A DNA stretch of 64,000 nt, taken from assembly GCA_964642855.1 (NCBI GenBank), contig CAZXSK010000008.1:15889-79888 (forward strand), given 5' to 3'. Shown here piece after piece: positions 35,794 through 43,372 of the stretch (within the stretch, counting starts at the first letter, position 1; every line of letters begins with the position of its first letter). A program made the position numbers and the translations under genes. The stretch comes from CAZXSK01 sp964642855 (GTDB lineage: Bacteria; Planctomycetota; Phycisphaerae; SM23-33). The notes under the pieces are model-generated. The model saw nothing but the letters and a program-made list of their open reading frames with translations. It had not been told where the DNA came from and searched no databases.

Positions 35794-37155
35794 TCAGGAC
35801 GAAAGACTCAACTGCTCCCGACCGCTCCCGACGACTCGGGCCTGCTGCTGACTCTGCGCCCACCACTGGCGAACTGCGCGGTGCTCGCAGATTGCGGCTC
35901 CGCCCATGCCGGCTACGATCCAGAATGGGGCCATCGACCGCAGATTGGCCATGAAACCGGCCGCCACCAAGCCCTCCAGCAGCAAGAACCCGACCATCAT
36001 CGCCATCAGGAAGAACAGCGCCATCTCGCTCGCCGGAACGGGCGTTCCATCGCGAACGGCCATTCGGTAAAGTTTCGTCTCCCGCCGCGCGGCCAAAAAC
36101 CGCAACACGAAAGCCACGATCAGGAACACCATTAGCGGGATCCCGTATACGACAGCAAGGTTCAGGTAGATATTGTGGGCGTGACTGTAGCCCGTAAGTG
36201 TCGGCACGGCCTTCGGGCCGGAGCCCAGAACCAAGCTCCGCGGAAGCAGAACGCGTATGACCTGGTCCCACAGATGCAACCTGTGGCCACCCATCGAGCC
36301 AATTCCTCCTCGCTCCGTCACTACGTCCAGAACTTTCCCGACCGTGATTGGAAGCAACATAAGAACCAACCCCAAGCTGAGCCACTTGCCGTTCCTGGTC
36401 GGAAGCAGAGGCAACAGGAAGATACTGCCAAGGAAGATCGTACCCAGCCCGAACAGAAGTGGCCCCCGAGACCTCGTAAGGTAGGCCGCCGCCATGGACG
36501 CCAAGAACAGCAGACCGTACAGGACCCTCTGAGACGTCTTGGTCGTCGTGGCAAACCGGGCCGTGAAGAACATAGCCGCCAGAACCATCGAAATGGCCGC
36601 CAGAACGGGATTGTAGAACATCCCCGTCGCGCGGCCACCCTCCTCGATCTGCGCTTCGGCTACGATCTCCCGGTGACGCTGGGTGATCGCAAGATCCGAT
36701 TCCCGCGTCGGAAGCTGCACGTACCGGATGTACCTATTGGAAGAGCTGTACCACGAAGCCACGCTGATCAACGTCACCAGTATCAACGCCACCGTAGTCA
36801 TCTTCAGAATAATCCGACGACCTTGTATGTCCTTGCCCACCGCAAAGAAATACGCATACAACATCAACGGTCCCAACGCCTGCCGACGGATGTAGTACGG
36901 ATACCGGTAGTTCACAACTGCCCCCAGAACCGTGAACGCCAAGAACAACAGGAAGAACCTGTCACGCGTAAGGCCTCGGAAAAGCGGCTCCGGGTCCGAG
37001 CACACCATCAGAAGCAGGCCCAACGAGATCGTCAACGCAAAGGGGGTCGGAAACAAAGGTGGGGACCAACCCGGCCAATGAGGGAAGAAGAAGAGCGTCA
37101 ACAGAATGATTGCGGTCCAGCCATAGCGTATCAATCTAGAGCACCTCGACACCAA
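35794..37155 (-). CDS. O-antigen ligase/polymerase family protein (Wzy/WaaL-like)
   Basis: A 453-residue membrane protein with about 11-12 helices. The Wzy_C region is recognisable: the periplasmic loop with SMGGHRLHLWDQVIRV, SLVLGSGPKAVPTL and the conserved HAHNIYLNLAVVYGIP. Such proteins join lipid-linked repeats into a polymer or attach glycan to lipid A; sequence alone does not decide which. Its place in a locus with a flippase and many glycosyltransferases favours polymerase. It is the first gene of the leftward operon and has a good candidate promoter. Confidence 0.85.
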   Translation of the reverse strand: MVSRCSRLIRYGWTAIILLTLFFFPHWPGWSPPLFPTPFALTISLGLLLMVCSDPEPLFRGLTRDRFFLLFLAFTVLGAVVNYRYPYYIRRQALGPLMLYAYFFAVGKDIQGRRIILKMTTVALILVTLISVASWYSSSNRYIRYVQLPTRESDLAITQRHREIVAEAQIEEGGRATGMFYNPVLAAISMVLAAMFFTARFATTTKTSQRVLYGLLFLASMAAAYLTRSRGPLLFGLGTIFLGSIFLLPLLPTRNGKWLSLGLVLMLLPITVGKVLDVVTERGGIGSMGGHRLHLWDQVIRVLLPRSLVLGSGPKAVPTLTGYSHAHNIYLNLAVVYGIPLMVFLIVAFVLRFLAARRETKLYRMAVRDGTPVPASEMALFFLMAMMVGFLLLEGLVAAGFMANLRSMAPFWIVAGMGGAAICEHRAVRQWWAQSQQQARVVGSGREQLSLSS

Positions 37156-37210
37156 ATCATTAGAGCTCCGAGCTCAACCTGCTGCAGAACCGGATATACG
37201 CAGAGGCTTG

Positions 37211-37238
37211 AGTATACCATCTAGTCTGACCCACGCAA
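37211..37238 (-). promoter_or_regulatory. Candidate extended -10 promoter of the leftward polysaccharide operon
   Basis: Read on the minus strand: TTGCGT (37238-37233), a 16-base spacer, then TATACT (37216-37211) preceded by TGG, an extended -10. It lies 56 bases before the polymerase ATG at 37155. Confidence 0.45.
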
Positions 37239-37445
37239 GCCAAGAACCTTCCGCGCAGACCCGGTCCTGACGGCGGCGATCAGAACAGCACCCTTCCGCT
37301 GTCCGTATCGGCATGCCCACGCCAAACCTTTGGCATGCACGCACTTACTTTTCCGCCGAACCTGTTTCCGTCGCTCCGGACTACCTCAGACAGTCCCCAA
37401 CGGAGCAGGGCTTCTCCTGCGAAGGCTCGCCCGACCCAGCCAAAA

Positions 37446-39389
37446 TCACCCCCCGCTACCTTTCCGCAGGTCCCAGCAGTACACGCCGTCCTTCTGGCGG
37501 ATGTAAATCCGCCCGTCAATCAACGGATACGTCAGCGGGTGGTGGTAGCTCGTCGTCCCCCCGCCCACGCCGGGCGTCCACATCGCCCCGCCGTCCATCT
37601 TCGTCACCTTCCCGCCCTCGCTCACGCGATATCCCGCAAACTCGATCACCCCGTGCGTGCCGTCGCGACGCACAAACACCAGGTCCTCGATCGCCTGCAT
37701 GTACCCGCCGTTGCCCGGCTGAACGCCCTCTGCCTCGCTGAGCACCTTCCCGCTGGCCAGGTCCACCACCTCCAGCCCGCCGGTGAAGAGGTACTTCCCG
37801 TGCACCACCGGCTTGGTGTGCGAGCCCTCCCTGCCGGTCATCGGCAACTGCCAGAGCTCCTTCGGGCCCTCGGTCGACAGCTTCCAGCCCACGATGCAGT
37901 GCTTCATCGCCTTGCGTCGCTCGCTGCGGTTGCTGGCCTTGGGATCGGTCTGGGCGACCTGGGCAACAAGGTAGTCGCCCGAAATCGTAATCCCGCCCGG
38001 ACCCAGGCCACGCCCGCGCGAGTTCAGCGCCGAAAGCCCACCGGGCAGCGACTGCTTCCAGACCTCCTTGCCGGTGCGGGCCTCCATGCAGACCACCTGC
38101 TCGGCGTCGCCGCCCCAGACCAGCCTGCCGCCCGTGCCGCTGACGAGATAATCCTTCCGGCCATGCCGCCACACCGCGATCGTCGAGTGCGAGAACCGCA
38201 GCGGCGACTGCCACAGCCGCTTGCCGGTCTTCGGGTCGAAGCCGCACCAGGTCCTGCCCTGCGGCGCGACCACCACGCCCGGCAGCGCCACCACCGACGA
38301 ACTCCAGTGATTGCCCCTGCCCGCACCGGCAAGCTTTACCTCCCACAACGGCTTGCCCGTCTCCGCGTCGAACGCGTACAGCCAGCCGGACATGCCGATG
38401 GCGAACACGCGCCCGTCGTGGTAGGCGGGCGTCATGTCGAACGGGCCTTCCTTGTGGTGCTGGTGGTTGATCCCCCGATCCTTCATGACCGCCTTCCAGA
38501 GCGTCTTGCCGGTTTCAGCGTCCATCGCAAGCACCACGTCGTCGGCAGCCGGGTAGATCTTCTGCAACGCGTACTCGGGCAGCTTGTCGACGTCCTTGCC
38601 TGCCTCCTTGGCCATCTGCTGGGCCTTCTTCTCCGGATACCCCCGGGCAGGGGACGGCACGTAGTAGGACAGGAACACCTTGCCCCCTCCCGCCACCGGC
38701 GAGGCCGAACCCGACCCCGTCCGCCGCGTGCCCGCATCCCGCCAACGGTCCATCATGCGGGAAATCGAGCCGATCCCCTGGCCGATATCGGTTTCCTCCG
38801 TCCGCCACATCAGCCGGGCGTCGTTGAAAGAGTCCACCAACTCCACCCCGGTCGGCTCGGCCGCCACCCCCCCGCCAACGGGGCCCAGGTACATCGGCCA
38901 GCTCTTGTCGGCGGGAATGTCGTTGACCTTCGCGAGCTGCTCGCCGGACACGATCCGCCCGGTGACCTTGCCCACCCCGGCGCCCGTGGCCGCGGTTCCG
39001 ACGATCTCGCCGTCGGTCACGGCTGCGTCAACGGTGACCTCCACGATCTCCAGATTCTTCCGCATGCCGAAGGTCCGGGTGAACGTGCCCGTCAGCTTGC
39101 CGCCTTCGAGCGTGAGCACCCCGCCGGGCTTGCCCAGCCGCAGGCCGTGGTCGATGGGCAGCTTGCCCTCGCGCATCCCGCCGACGTACCGCCACGTGTC
39201 GCCTTGCTCGCCGGGGAGGCTGAACGTCAGGTGCACCACGGCGTAACTCCCCTCGGGCCGGGTGACCTCGACGCCCCGGATCTCGCGCGGGCCGACGTCG
39301 GGCTTGGCAGAGTCCTTGGCCTGCGAGAGGGGCGAGAGAAGCAGGCAGAGCGAAACCAAAGGCAACAGGCGATTGCAGGGGCGATTCAT
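37446..39389 (-). CDS. Secreted PQQ-type beta-propeller protein
   Basis: A 647-residue protein. ATG 39389 has a perfect AGGAG five bases upstream and begins a signal peptide (RLLPLVSLCLLLSPLSQA). After an N-terminal beta domain (about 20-170) come PQQ-like blades with repeated A-x-D-x-x-TGK-x-LW motifs: AMDAETGKTLWKA, AFDAETGKPLWEVKLAG, GFDPKTGKRLWQSPL and CMEARTGKEVWKQSLPGG. These repeats need not bind PQQ; in planctomycetes many such proteins are structural or binding modules. No dehydrogenase active-site pair could be identified. Confidence 0.85.
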   Translation of the reverse strand: MNRPCNRLLPLVSLCLLLSPLSQAKDSAKPDVGPREIRGVEVTRPEGSYAVVHLTFSLPGEQGDTWRYVGGMREGKLPIDHGLRLGKPGGVLTLEGGKLTGTFTRTFGMRKNLEIVEVTVDAAVTDGEIVGTAATGAGVGKVTGRIVSGEQLAKVNDIPADKSWPMYLGPVGGGVAAEPTGVELVDSFNDARLMWRTEETDIGQGIGSISRMMDRWRDAGTRRTGSGSASPVAGGGKVFLSYYVPSPARGYPEKKAQQMAKEAGKDVDKLPEYALQKIYPAADDVVLAMDAETGKTLWKAVMKDRGINHQHHKEGPFDMTPAYHDGRVFAIGMSGWLYAFDAETGKPLWEVKLAGAGRGNHWSSSVVALPGVVVAPQGRTWCGFDPKTGKRLWQSPLRFSHSTIAVWRHGRKDYLVSGTGGRLVWGGDAEQVVCMEARTGKEVWKQSLPGGLSALNSRGRGLGPGGITISGDYLVAQVAQTDPKASNRSERRKAMKHCIVGWKLSTEGPKELWQLPMTGREGSHTKPVVHGKYLFTGGLEVVDLASGKVLSEAEGVQPGNGGYMQAIEDLVFVRRDGTHGVIEFAGYRVSEGGKVTKMDGGAMWTPGVGGGTTSYHHPLTYPLIDGRIYIRQKDGVYCWDLRKGSGG

Positions 39390-39782
39390 GATGTCTCCTT
39401 GTTCGTCGTCTCCGGGCTGGCCCGCCGGCAAGACATGGAACCACCCCGCCCGGCCGACGGACCGGGTAAATCTGAGCCTTCGTGGATAGCCCCAACCGTG
39501 CAATCTCCTCTGCCGATACACCCCCCCTGCGGCTACCTTCGTTCCTCGATTGCCACAGGCCCAGCCTCGACGGCGTAGCTGACCAATGGGCGGCGCTGAC
39601 GCCCCACATCGCGCAGGTGCTCTGCCCAGCAGGATCGCGGCATTCGCGCTCTTGACGGCCATTCTTTTCCGGAGCCGTCTGCGCGCGCCGGCGGCTCCGA
39701 CGATCCTCGGTGCCCCGTCAAGAAATCCACATTTCCTAACCGGTTGCGAACCGAACGTGTTGCCGGAAACCGGTCGCGTGTT

Positions 39783-39796
39783 GCGGAACGTTCCGC
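39783..39796. promoter_or_regulatory. Perfect 14-bp palindrome, candidate operator
   Basis: GCGGAACGTTCCGC is identical to its reverse complement. It lies 621 bases before the URO-D start. A dimeric regulator site is inferred from symmetry only. Confidence 0.35.
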
Positions 39797-39939
39797 GTCG
39801 ACATTTCCGGGGCGCAGTCGGAAAGGGTAGAGGGCGCCCATGGTGCGTCCGTGCGGATACAGATACCCGGAAGAGCCCACGCCGATCAAAATGCTCCGAT
39901 CAGACGCAAAACCGAAACAGACCCAACGCCCACCGATTT

Positions 39940-39973
39940 CATCAGTGGGAGACCGTCGCCCATCAGTGGGAGA
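39940..39973 (+). repeat. Direct repeat CATCAGTGGGAGA, two copies at 21-bp period
   Basis: Identical 13-mers at 39940-39952 and 39961-39973. The 21-bp period equals two helical turns, so both copies face the same side of the DNA, a common layout for a regulator binding as two units. Confidence 0.4.
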
Positions 39974-40070
39974 TCCTGATCGAAGGTCGATCGCGTTTTC
40001 GGGACGTCGAACGAGTTTCACGGAGTCCTGCACGAACCTGTACGAAACTGTCCCGTTCTTGCCGGCCCTT

Positions 40071-40116
40071 GCCGATTCCTGCCGGCTGGGTACCGCCACG
40101 GCCGATTCCTGCCGGC
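40071..40116 (+). repeat. Direct repeat of GCCGATTCCTGCCGGC
   Basis: Identical 16-mers at 40071-40086 and 40101-40116 (30-bp period), within a tract rich in GCCGGC. Confidence 0.5.
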
Positions 40117-40126
40117 CGCTGCCGGC

Positions 40127-40140
40127 CACGGCCGGCCGTG
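40127..40140. promoter_or_regulatory. Perfect 14-bp palindrome
   Basis: CACGGCCGGCCGTG is its own reverse complement and lies directly after the GCCGGC-rich repeat tract, 263 bases before the URO-D start. Confidence 0.35.
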
Positions 40141-40403
40141 AACAGATATCGCCAAACGCATATGACGCTAAGGACAGAACAGTACATCGGTTGCGTATCC
40201 ATCGCACGCAGAAGATGGTCCGGCCGGACGTTCGCAAGCCCGGGCGGACGCCGCGGCGAGCGCCGGACAGGAACTCCGGCGGGTTGCACCATCGCACGAC
40301 CAGAGATAGAGTTTCGGCCACGCGGGGCAGGCGGATGCCACAGAAAGAGATACGGGCCGGTGGCCTCGAACCGGCCGAGGCACGCAACCACGGAAAGCCA
40401 TCC

Positions 40404-41471
40404 ATGCACAACGACATCACGGTCTTCCACGACACGGTCCACTTCCGCGAGCCGTCGCGGGTGCTGTACCACTTCGGCTGCACGCCGGACCTGAAGCGCA
40501 GGCTGGCTGAGCACGTAGGCGGCGACGGCGATTACGCAGCCCATTACGGGCTGTTCAAGCCCTGGGGCCTGGGGCCGAGGCGGCCGGACGACCTGCCGCG
40601 GCTGGATTTCTCGCGATGGTGGAACGATCAGGACCTGCCCGACGACGCCCAGATCAACGACTGCGGCGTGGCGGTGGTGCCCAGCGGGTTCTACCACTTC
40701 ACGGGATTCATCTCGCCGCTCCGCAACGCCGACAGTCTGGCGGAGATCGAGGAATTCCCGATCGACGACGTCACACAGTGGGACACGTCGCACTACCCCG
40801 CCGCAATCGCCGAGGCCCGCCGCGAAGGTCGCGTGGTCAGCGCCTGGGCGGGTCACATGTACGAGATCGCCTGGCAGATCCGGGGCTACGAGCAGTTCCT
40901 GATGGACCTCGTGGACCGCCCGGCGTGGGCGGAGAGCCTGCTGGACCGCCTGATGCACAACAACATCTTCCGGGCGGTGGAGGCAGCCAAGGCCGGCGCC
41001 GACGCAATCTACTGTGGCGACGACGTAGCCAACCAGCAGGCCATGATGTTCTCGCCGGCGATGTGGCGGGAGCTGATGCTCTCGCGATGGCGGAAGGTGT
41101 GGGACGCAGCCCGGGCGGTGAACCCGGAGATCGTCATCCACTACCACAGCGACGGAAACGTGCTGCCGATCGTCGACGATCTCGCCGAAGCGGGGCTGAC
41201 CGTGCTCAACCCCGTGCAGCCGGAGTGCCTGGACGCCGACGAGATCCGCAGACGTCAGCCCGGGCTTGCCTTCGACGGCTGCATCGGCACCCAGAGCACC
41301 ATGCCCTGGGGAACGCCGGAGGACGTGCGGGCCCGCGTGCGGGAGTGCATCGAGAAGTACGGCCGGGGCGGCGGGCTGATTCTTTCGCCGACGCACATCC
41401 TCGAACCGGAAGTGCCCATCGCGAACATCGAGGCGTTTGTCCATGCGTGCAGAGAATTTGGCCAGGCCTAG
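40404..41471 (+). CDS. Uroporphyrinogen decarboxylase (URO-D)-fold protein, methyltransferase-like
   Basis: A 355-residue URO-D superfamily protein. It is not HemE: it lacks the HemE N-terminal Arg-rich motif and resembles MtaA/CmuA-like methylcobamide:thiol methyltransferases and their many planctomycete relatives. Visible elements include AKAGADAIYCGDDVA, a possible metal-ligand region IHYHSDGNV, LNPVQPEC and FDGCIGTQSTMPWGTPEDV. The last residues give the usual ILSPTHILEPEVP…NIEAFV. ATG 40404 was chosen at the start of recognisable sequence; the ribosome site is weak. Its TAG shares two bases with the stop of the convergent membrane gene. The substrate is unknown. Confidence 0.8.
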   Translation: MHNDITVFHDTVHFREPSRVLYHFGCTPDLKRRLAEHVGGDGDYAAHYGLFKPWGLGPRRPDDLPRLDFSRWWNDQDLPDDAQINDCGVAVVPSGFYHFTGFISPLRNADSLAEIEEFPIDDVTQWDTSHYPAAIAEARREGRVVSAWAGHMYEIAWQIRGYEQFLMDLVDRPAWAESLLDRLMHNNIFRAVEAAKAGADAIYCGDDVANQQAMMFSPAMWRELMLSRWRKVWDAARAVNPEIVIHYHSDGNVLPIVDDLAEAGLTVLNPVQPECLDADEIRRRQPGLAFDGCIGTQSTMPWGTPEDVRARVRECIEKYGRGGGLILSPTHILEPEVPIANIEAFVHACREFGQA

Positions 41472-42973
41472 TTGGCAGCCGTGCCGACCGAGTCCTGCCC
41501 GGCGTCCGCCGGACTCGGATTCTGATCCGAGGCGAGCAGCGTCGAAGCAACGACAACCAGAACCGGAATGGCCGGAACGTTGTAGCGTGCCTGCACCTCG
41601 AACAGCAGGTGAATCGCCAGCAGCGAAAGCACGAACCCAAGCGCGGGCAGCAGACGGCGGTTCTGCCAGGGATGCGTGCGAACGCTGGCGACGACACAAA
41701 GGACCAGCAGAGCAACCCAGGCGGTGTTGATGACAGCCTTGATAGCCATCCGAAGCGTTTCATGGACCGCACGCGGCACGCGCGGGCTGATTGCCGTCGC
41801 GATGTTCGTACTTGAGACACCCCACATGTACGCCTGCTTGCGGGCGATCAACGTCAGGCCATCCACCGGATGGCTACCAAGCCAGCGCAGGGCAGCCCTG
41901 CGTCGCAGACGATCCCGAGCCACCTCGTCGGTCTCGCCGGGCAGAGGTTCGCGACGTGACCACAGCCCGTCGGACTCGGGATTCAGCCCGTTGTACAGGC
42001 AGTATCCGCCGTTCGTCGACACCGGAACGAATGCCCCGAGCACGCGAAAGTTCCGCGCGGTCCACGGCGCGACGACCGCGGCCATGAGCACGACGGTCAC
42101 CACGAACCAGACAACCGACCGCCAACCGAACCCGGCCAGCAGCCAGCACACCAGCATGATGCCCGGCAGAAGCAGCAGCGTTGGCCGAACCAGTGCTCCG
42201 GCACCGGCAAGCAGCCCGAGCCCCGCCACCGCGATCACCTTCCTGCGTCCGGAACCGATGGAGACGGCCCCCAGATCGGCGAACGCGCAAACCAGAACGG
42301 TCAGGATGGGCGTAGTATGAACCCGCGGAGCCGTAAACACCAGCGTGGGCATGAGCGATGCCAGCAGGGCTGCCCACCGCCCTGCCTGCTCGCCAGCCAC
42401 GCGGCGTGCCACGTCGTAGACGAGCAGCACCGCAGCCGTGCTGAGCAGCACTCCCAGCACGTACCCGCTGAATGCATGGGCCGTCGTCAGGCGATACCAC
42501 CCAGCCAACACGTAAGGAAAACCGGGAGGCAAATGGGCGGTCTGTCCGTATTCTCCGCTCGCGAGAATCTGCCGGGCCAGGTCGTGGTATGCCGCGGAGT
42601 CCGAAGTCAGTTGCACGGGCATGATCACCAGCACCGCGAGGCGCAGGAATGCTGTCAGAGCGGCCAGGAAGATCAGATATCGCCACAGCATCGGACGGCC
42701 GATCCACCGGTTGCACACCCGGCAAACGGTGCGACGAAGCAAGACCCCGCCGCAGCACGCTCCCAGCACGACAGGCACATACCCCAGTGGCTGACCCTTC
42801 AGCCACGGAAACAGGAGGACGCTGAAGATCCACACGCCACAGAAGGACATCCAGAGCAACGCCCCGGGCAGTCGAAGCCAACCCGTAATGGAATCGCCCC
42901 GCGCTAACCGCTCACCCTCCGGCGGCTGGGAGCAAATCAACACGCCAAACCCGGCAAGGCCTTCCCCGGCCAT
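41468..42973 (-). CDS. Polytopic glycosyltransferase-like membrane protein (ArnT/PMT_2-like)
   Basis: A 501-residue protein with about 11 membrane helices. The first large loop has LTSDSAAYHDLARQILASGEYG, matching the D/E-x-YY…A region of the GT-C ArnT/PMT_2 clan. AHLPPGFPYVLAGWYRLT, APRVHTTPIL and PTLLLLPGIMLVC follow, and a lumenal STNGGYCLYNGLNP. Such proteins transfer a sugar from a polyprenyl phosphate. ATG 42973 (GGGGA six bases upstream) is preferred to ATG 43015. It is on the same strand as the beta-propeller gene at 43373, across the scaffold gap. Confidence 0.75.
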   Translation of the reverse strand: MAGEGLAGFGVLICSQPPEGERLARGDSITGWLRLPGALLWMSFCGVWIFSVLLFPWLKGQPLGYVPVVLGACCGGVLLRRTVCRVCNRWIGRPMLWRYLIFLAALTAFLRLAVLVIMPVQLTSDSAAYHDLARQILASGEYGQTAHLPPGFPYVLAGWYRLTTAHAFSGYVLGVLLSTAAVLLVYDVARRVAGEQAGRWAALLASLMPTLVFTAPRVHTTPILTVLVCAFADLGAVSIGSGRRKVIAVAGLGLLAGAGALVRPTLLLLPGIMLVCWLLAGFGWRSVVWFVVTVVLMAAVVAPWTARNFRVLGAFVPVSTNGGYCLYNGLNPESDGLWSRREPLPGETDEVARDRLRRRAALRWLGSHPVDGLTLIARKQAYMWGVSSTNIATAISPRVPRAVHETLRMAIKAVINTAWVALLVLCVVASVRTHPWQNRRLLPALGFVLSLLAIHLLFEVQARYNVPAIPVLVVVASTLLASDQNPSPADAGQDSVGTAAN

Positions 42974-43128
42974 CGGTCGTCCCCTTTCGTCGAACGCTGA
43001 TGGCCCTTCGCGCATCCAGGTGGCGATTCACCGACCGCCCATGACCCCCAATGCCCCCATACCACAAATCACCCGGAGAACGAAGTCACTGCCGGGTCGG
43101 GTATCGCCTGCCCTTCGCAACGAGCGAG

Positions 43129-43183
43129 CACGCAGAAGGGCTCGATACTTCTTCTGGAGTATAGGCGCCCCTGTGGGAGGCCA
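43129..43183 (+). repeat. 55-nt sequence repeated on both sides of the scaffold gap (left copy)
   Basis: Identical over exactly 55 bases to 43284-43338 and flush against the run of N. This most likely reflects the overlap length (k-mer) of a de Bruijn assembler rather than a biological repeat. Confidence 0.85.
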
Positions 43184-43283
43184 NNNNNNNNNNNNNNNNN
43201 NNNNNNNNNNNNNNNNNNNNNNNNNNNNNNNNNNNNNNNNNNNNNNNNNNNNNNNNNNNNNNNNNNNNNNNNNNNNNNNNNNN
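43184..43283. other. Scaffold gap (100 N)
   Basis: Exactly 100 undetermined bases, the conventional placeholder for a gap of unknown size. The surrounding stretch 42974-43372 is otherwise non-coding. Confidence 0.99.
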
Positions 43284-43338
43284 CACGCAGAAGGGCTCGA
43301 TACTTCTTCTGGAGTATAGGCGCCCCTGTGGGAGGCCA
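43284..43338 (+). repeat. 55-nt gap-flanking repeat (right copy)
   Basis: Identical to 43129-43183; begins at the first base after the gap. Confidence 0.85.
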
Positions 43339-43372
43339 GACAACCCCCGCGTCGAGGAAAAGCCAAACGGTC

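Larger units (their letters stand above)
39390..40403. other. 1-kb non-coding region with palindromes and direct repeats
   Basis: No gene is supported. The region is the shared upstream space of the leftward beta-propeller gene and the rightward URO-D-family gene. It holds two perfect 14-bp palindromes, two direct repeats and a 7-bp stem near 39675-39700. It is much longer than most intergenic gaps in this window and has unusual repeat density, which suggests regulatory content. Confidence 0.6.

Noticed and set aside
39533..40483. Open frames across the 1-kb region before the URO-D gene
   Set aside because: Translations are Arg/Ser/Pro-rich and repetitive because of the DNA repeats; no start with a ribosome site and no family resemblance.
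40404..41471. Annotation of the URO-D proteins as HemE (haem synthesis)
   Set aside because: Neither protein shows the HemE N-terminal substrate-binding motifs; the neighbourhoods are not haem-related and the second has the MtaA-like HxCG motif.
43129..43338. A tandem or CRISPR-like repeat around the gap
   Set aside because: Only two copies, both flush with the run of N and exactly 55 nt long, which fits an assembly overlap better than biology.
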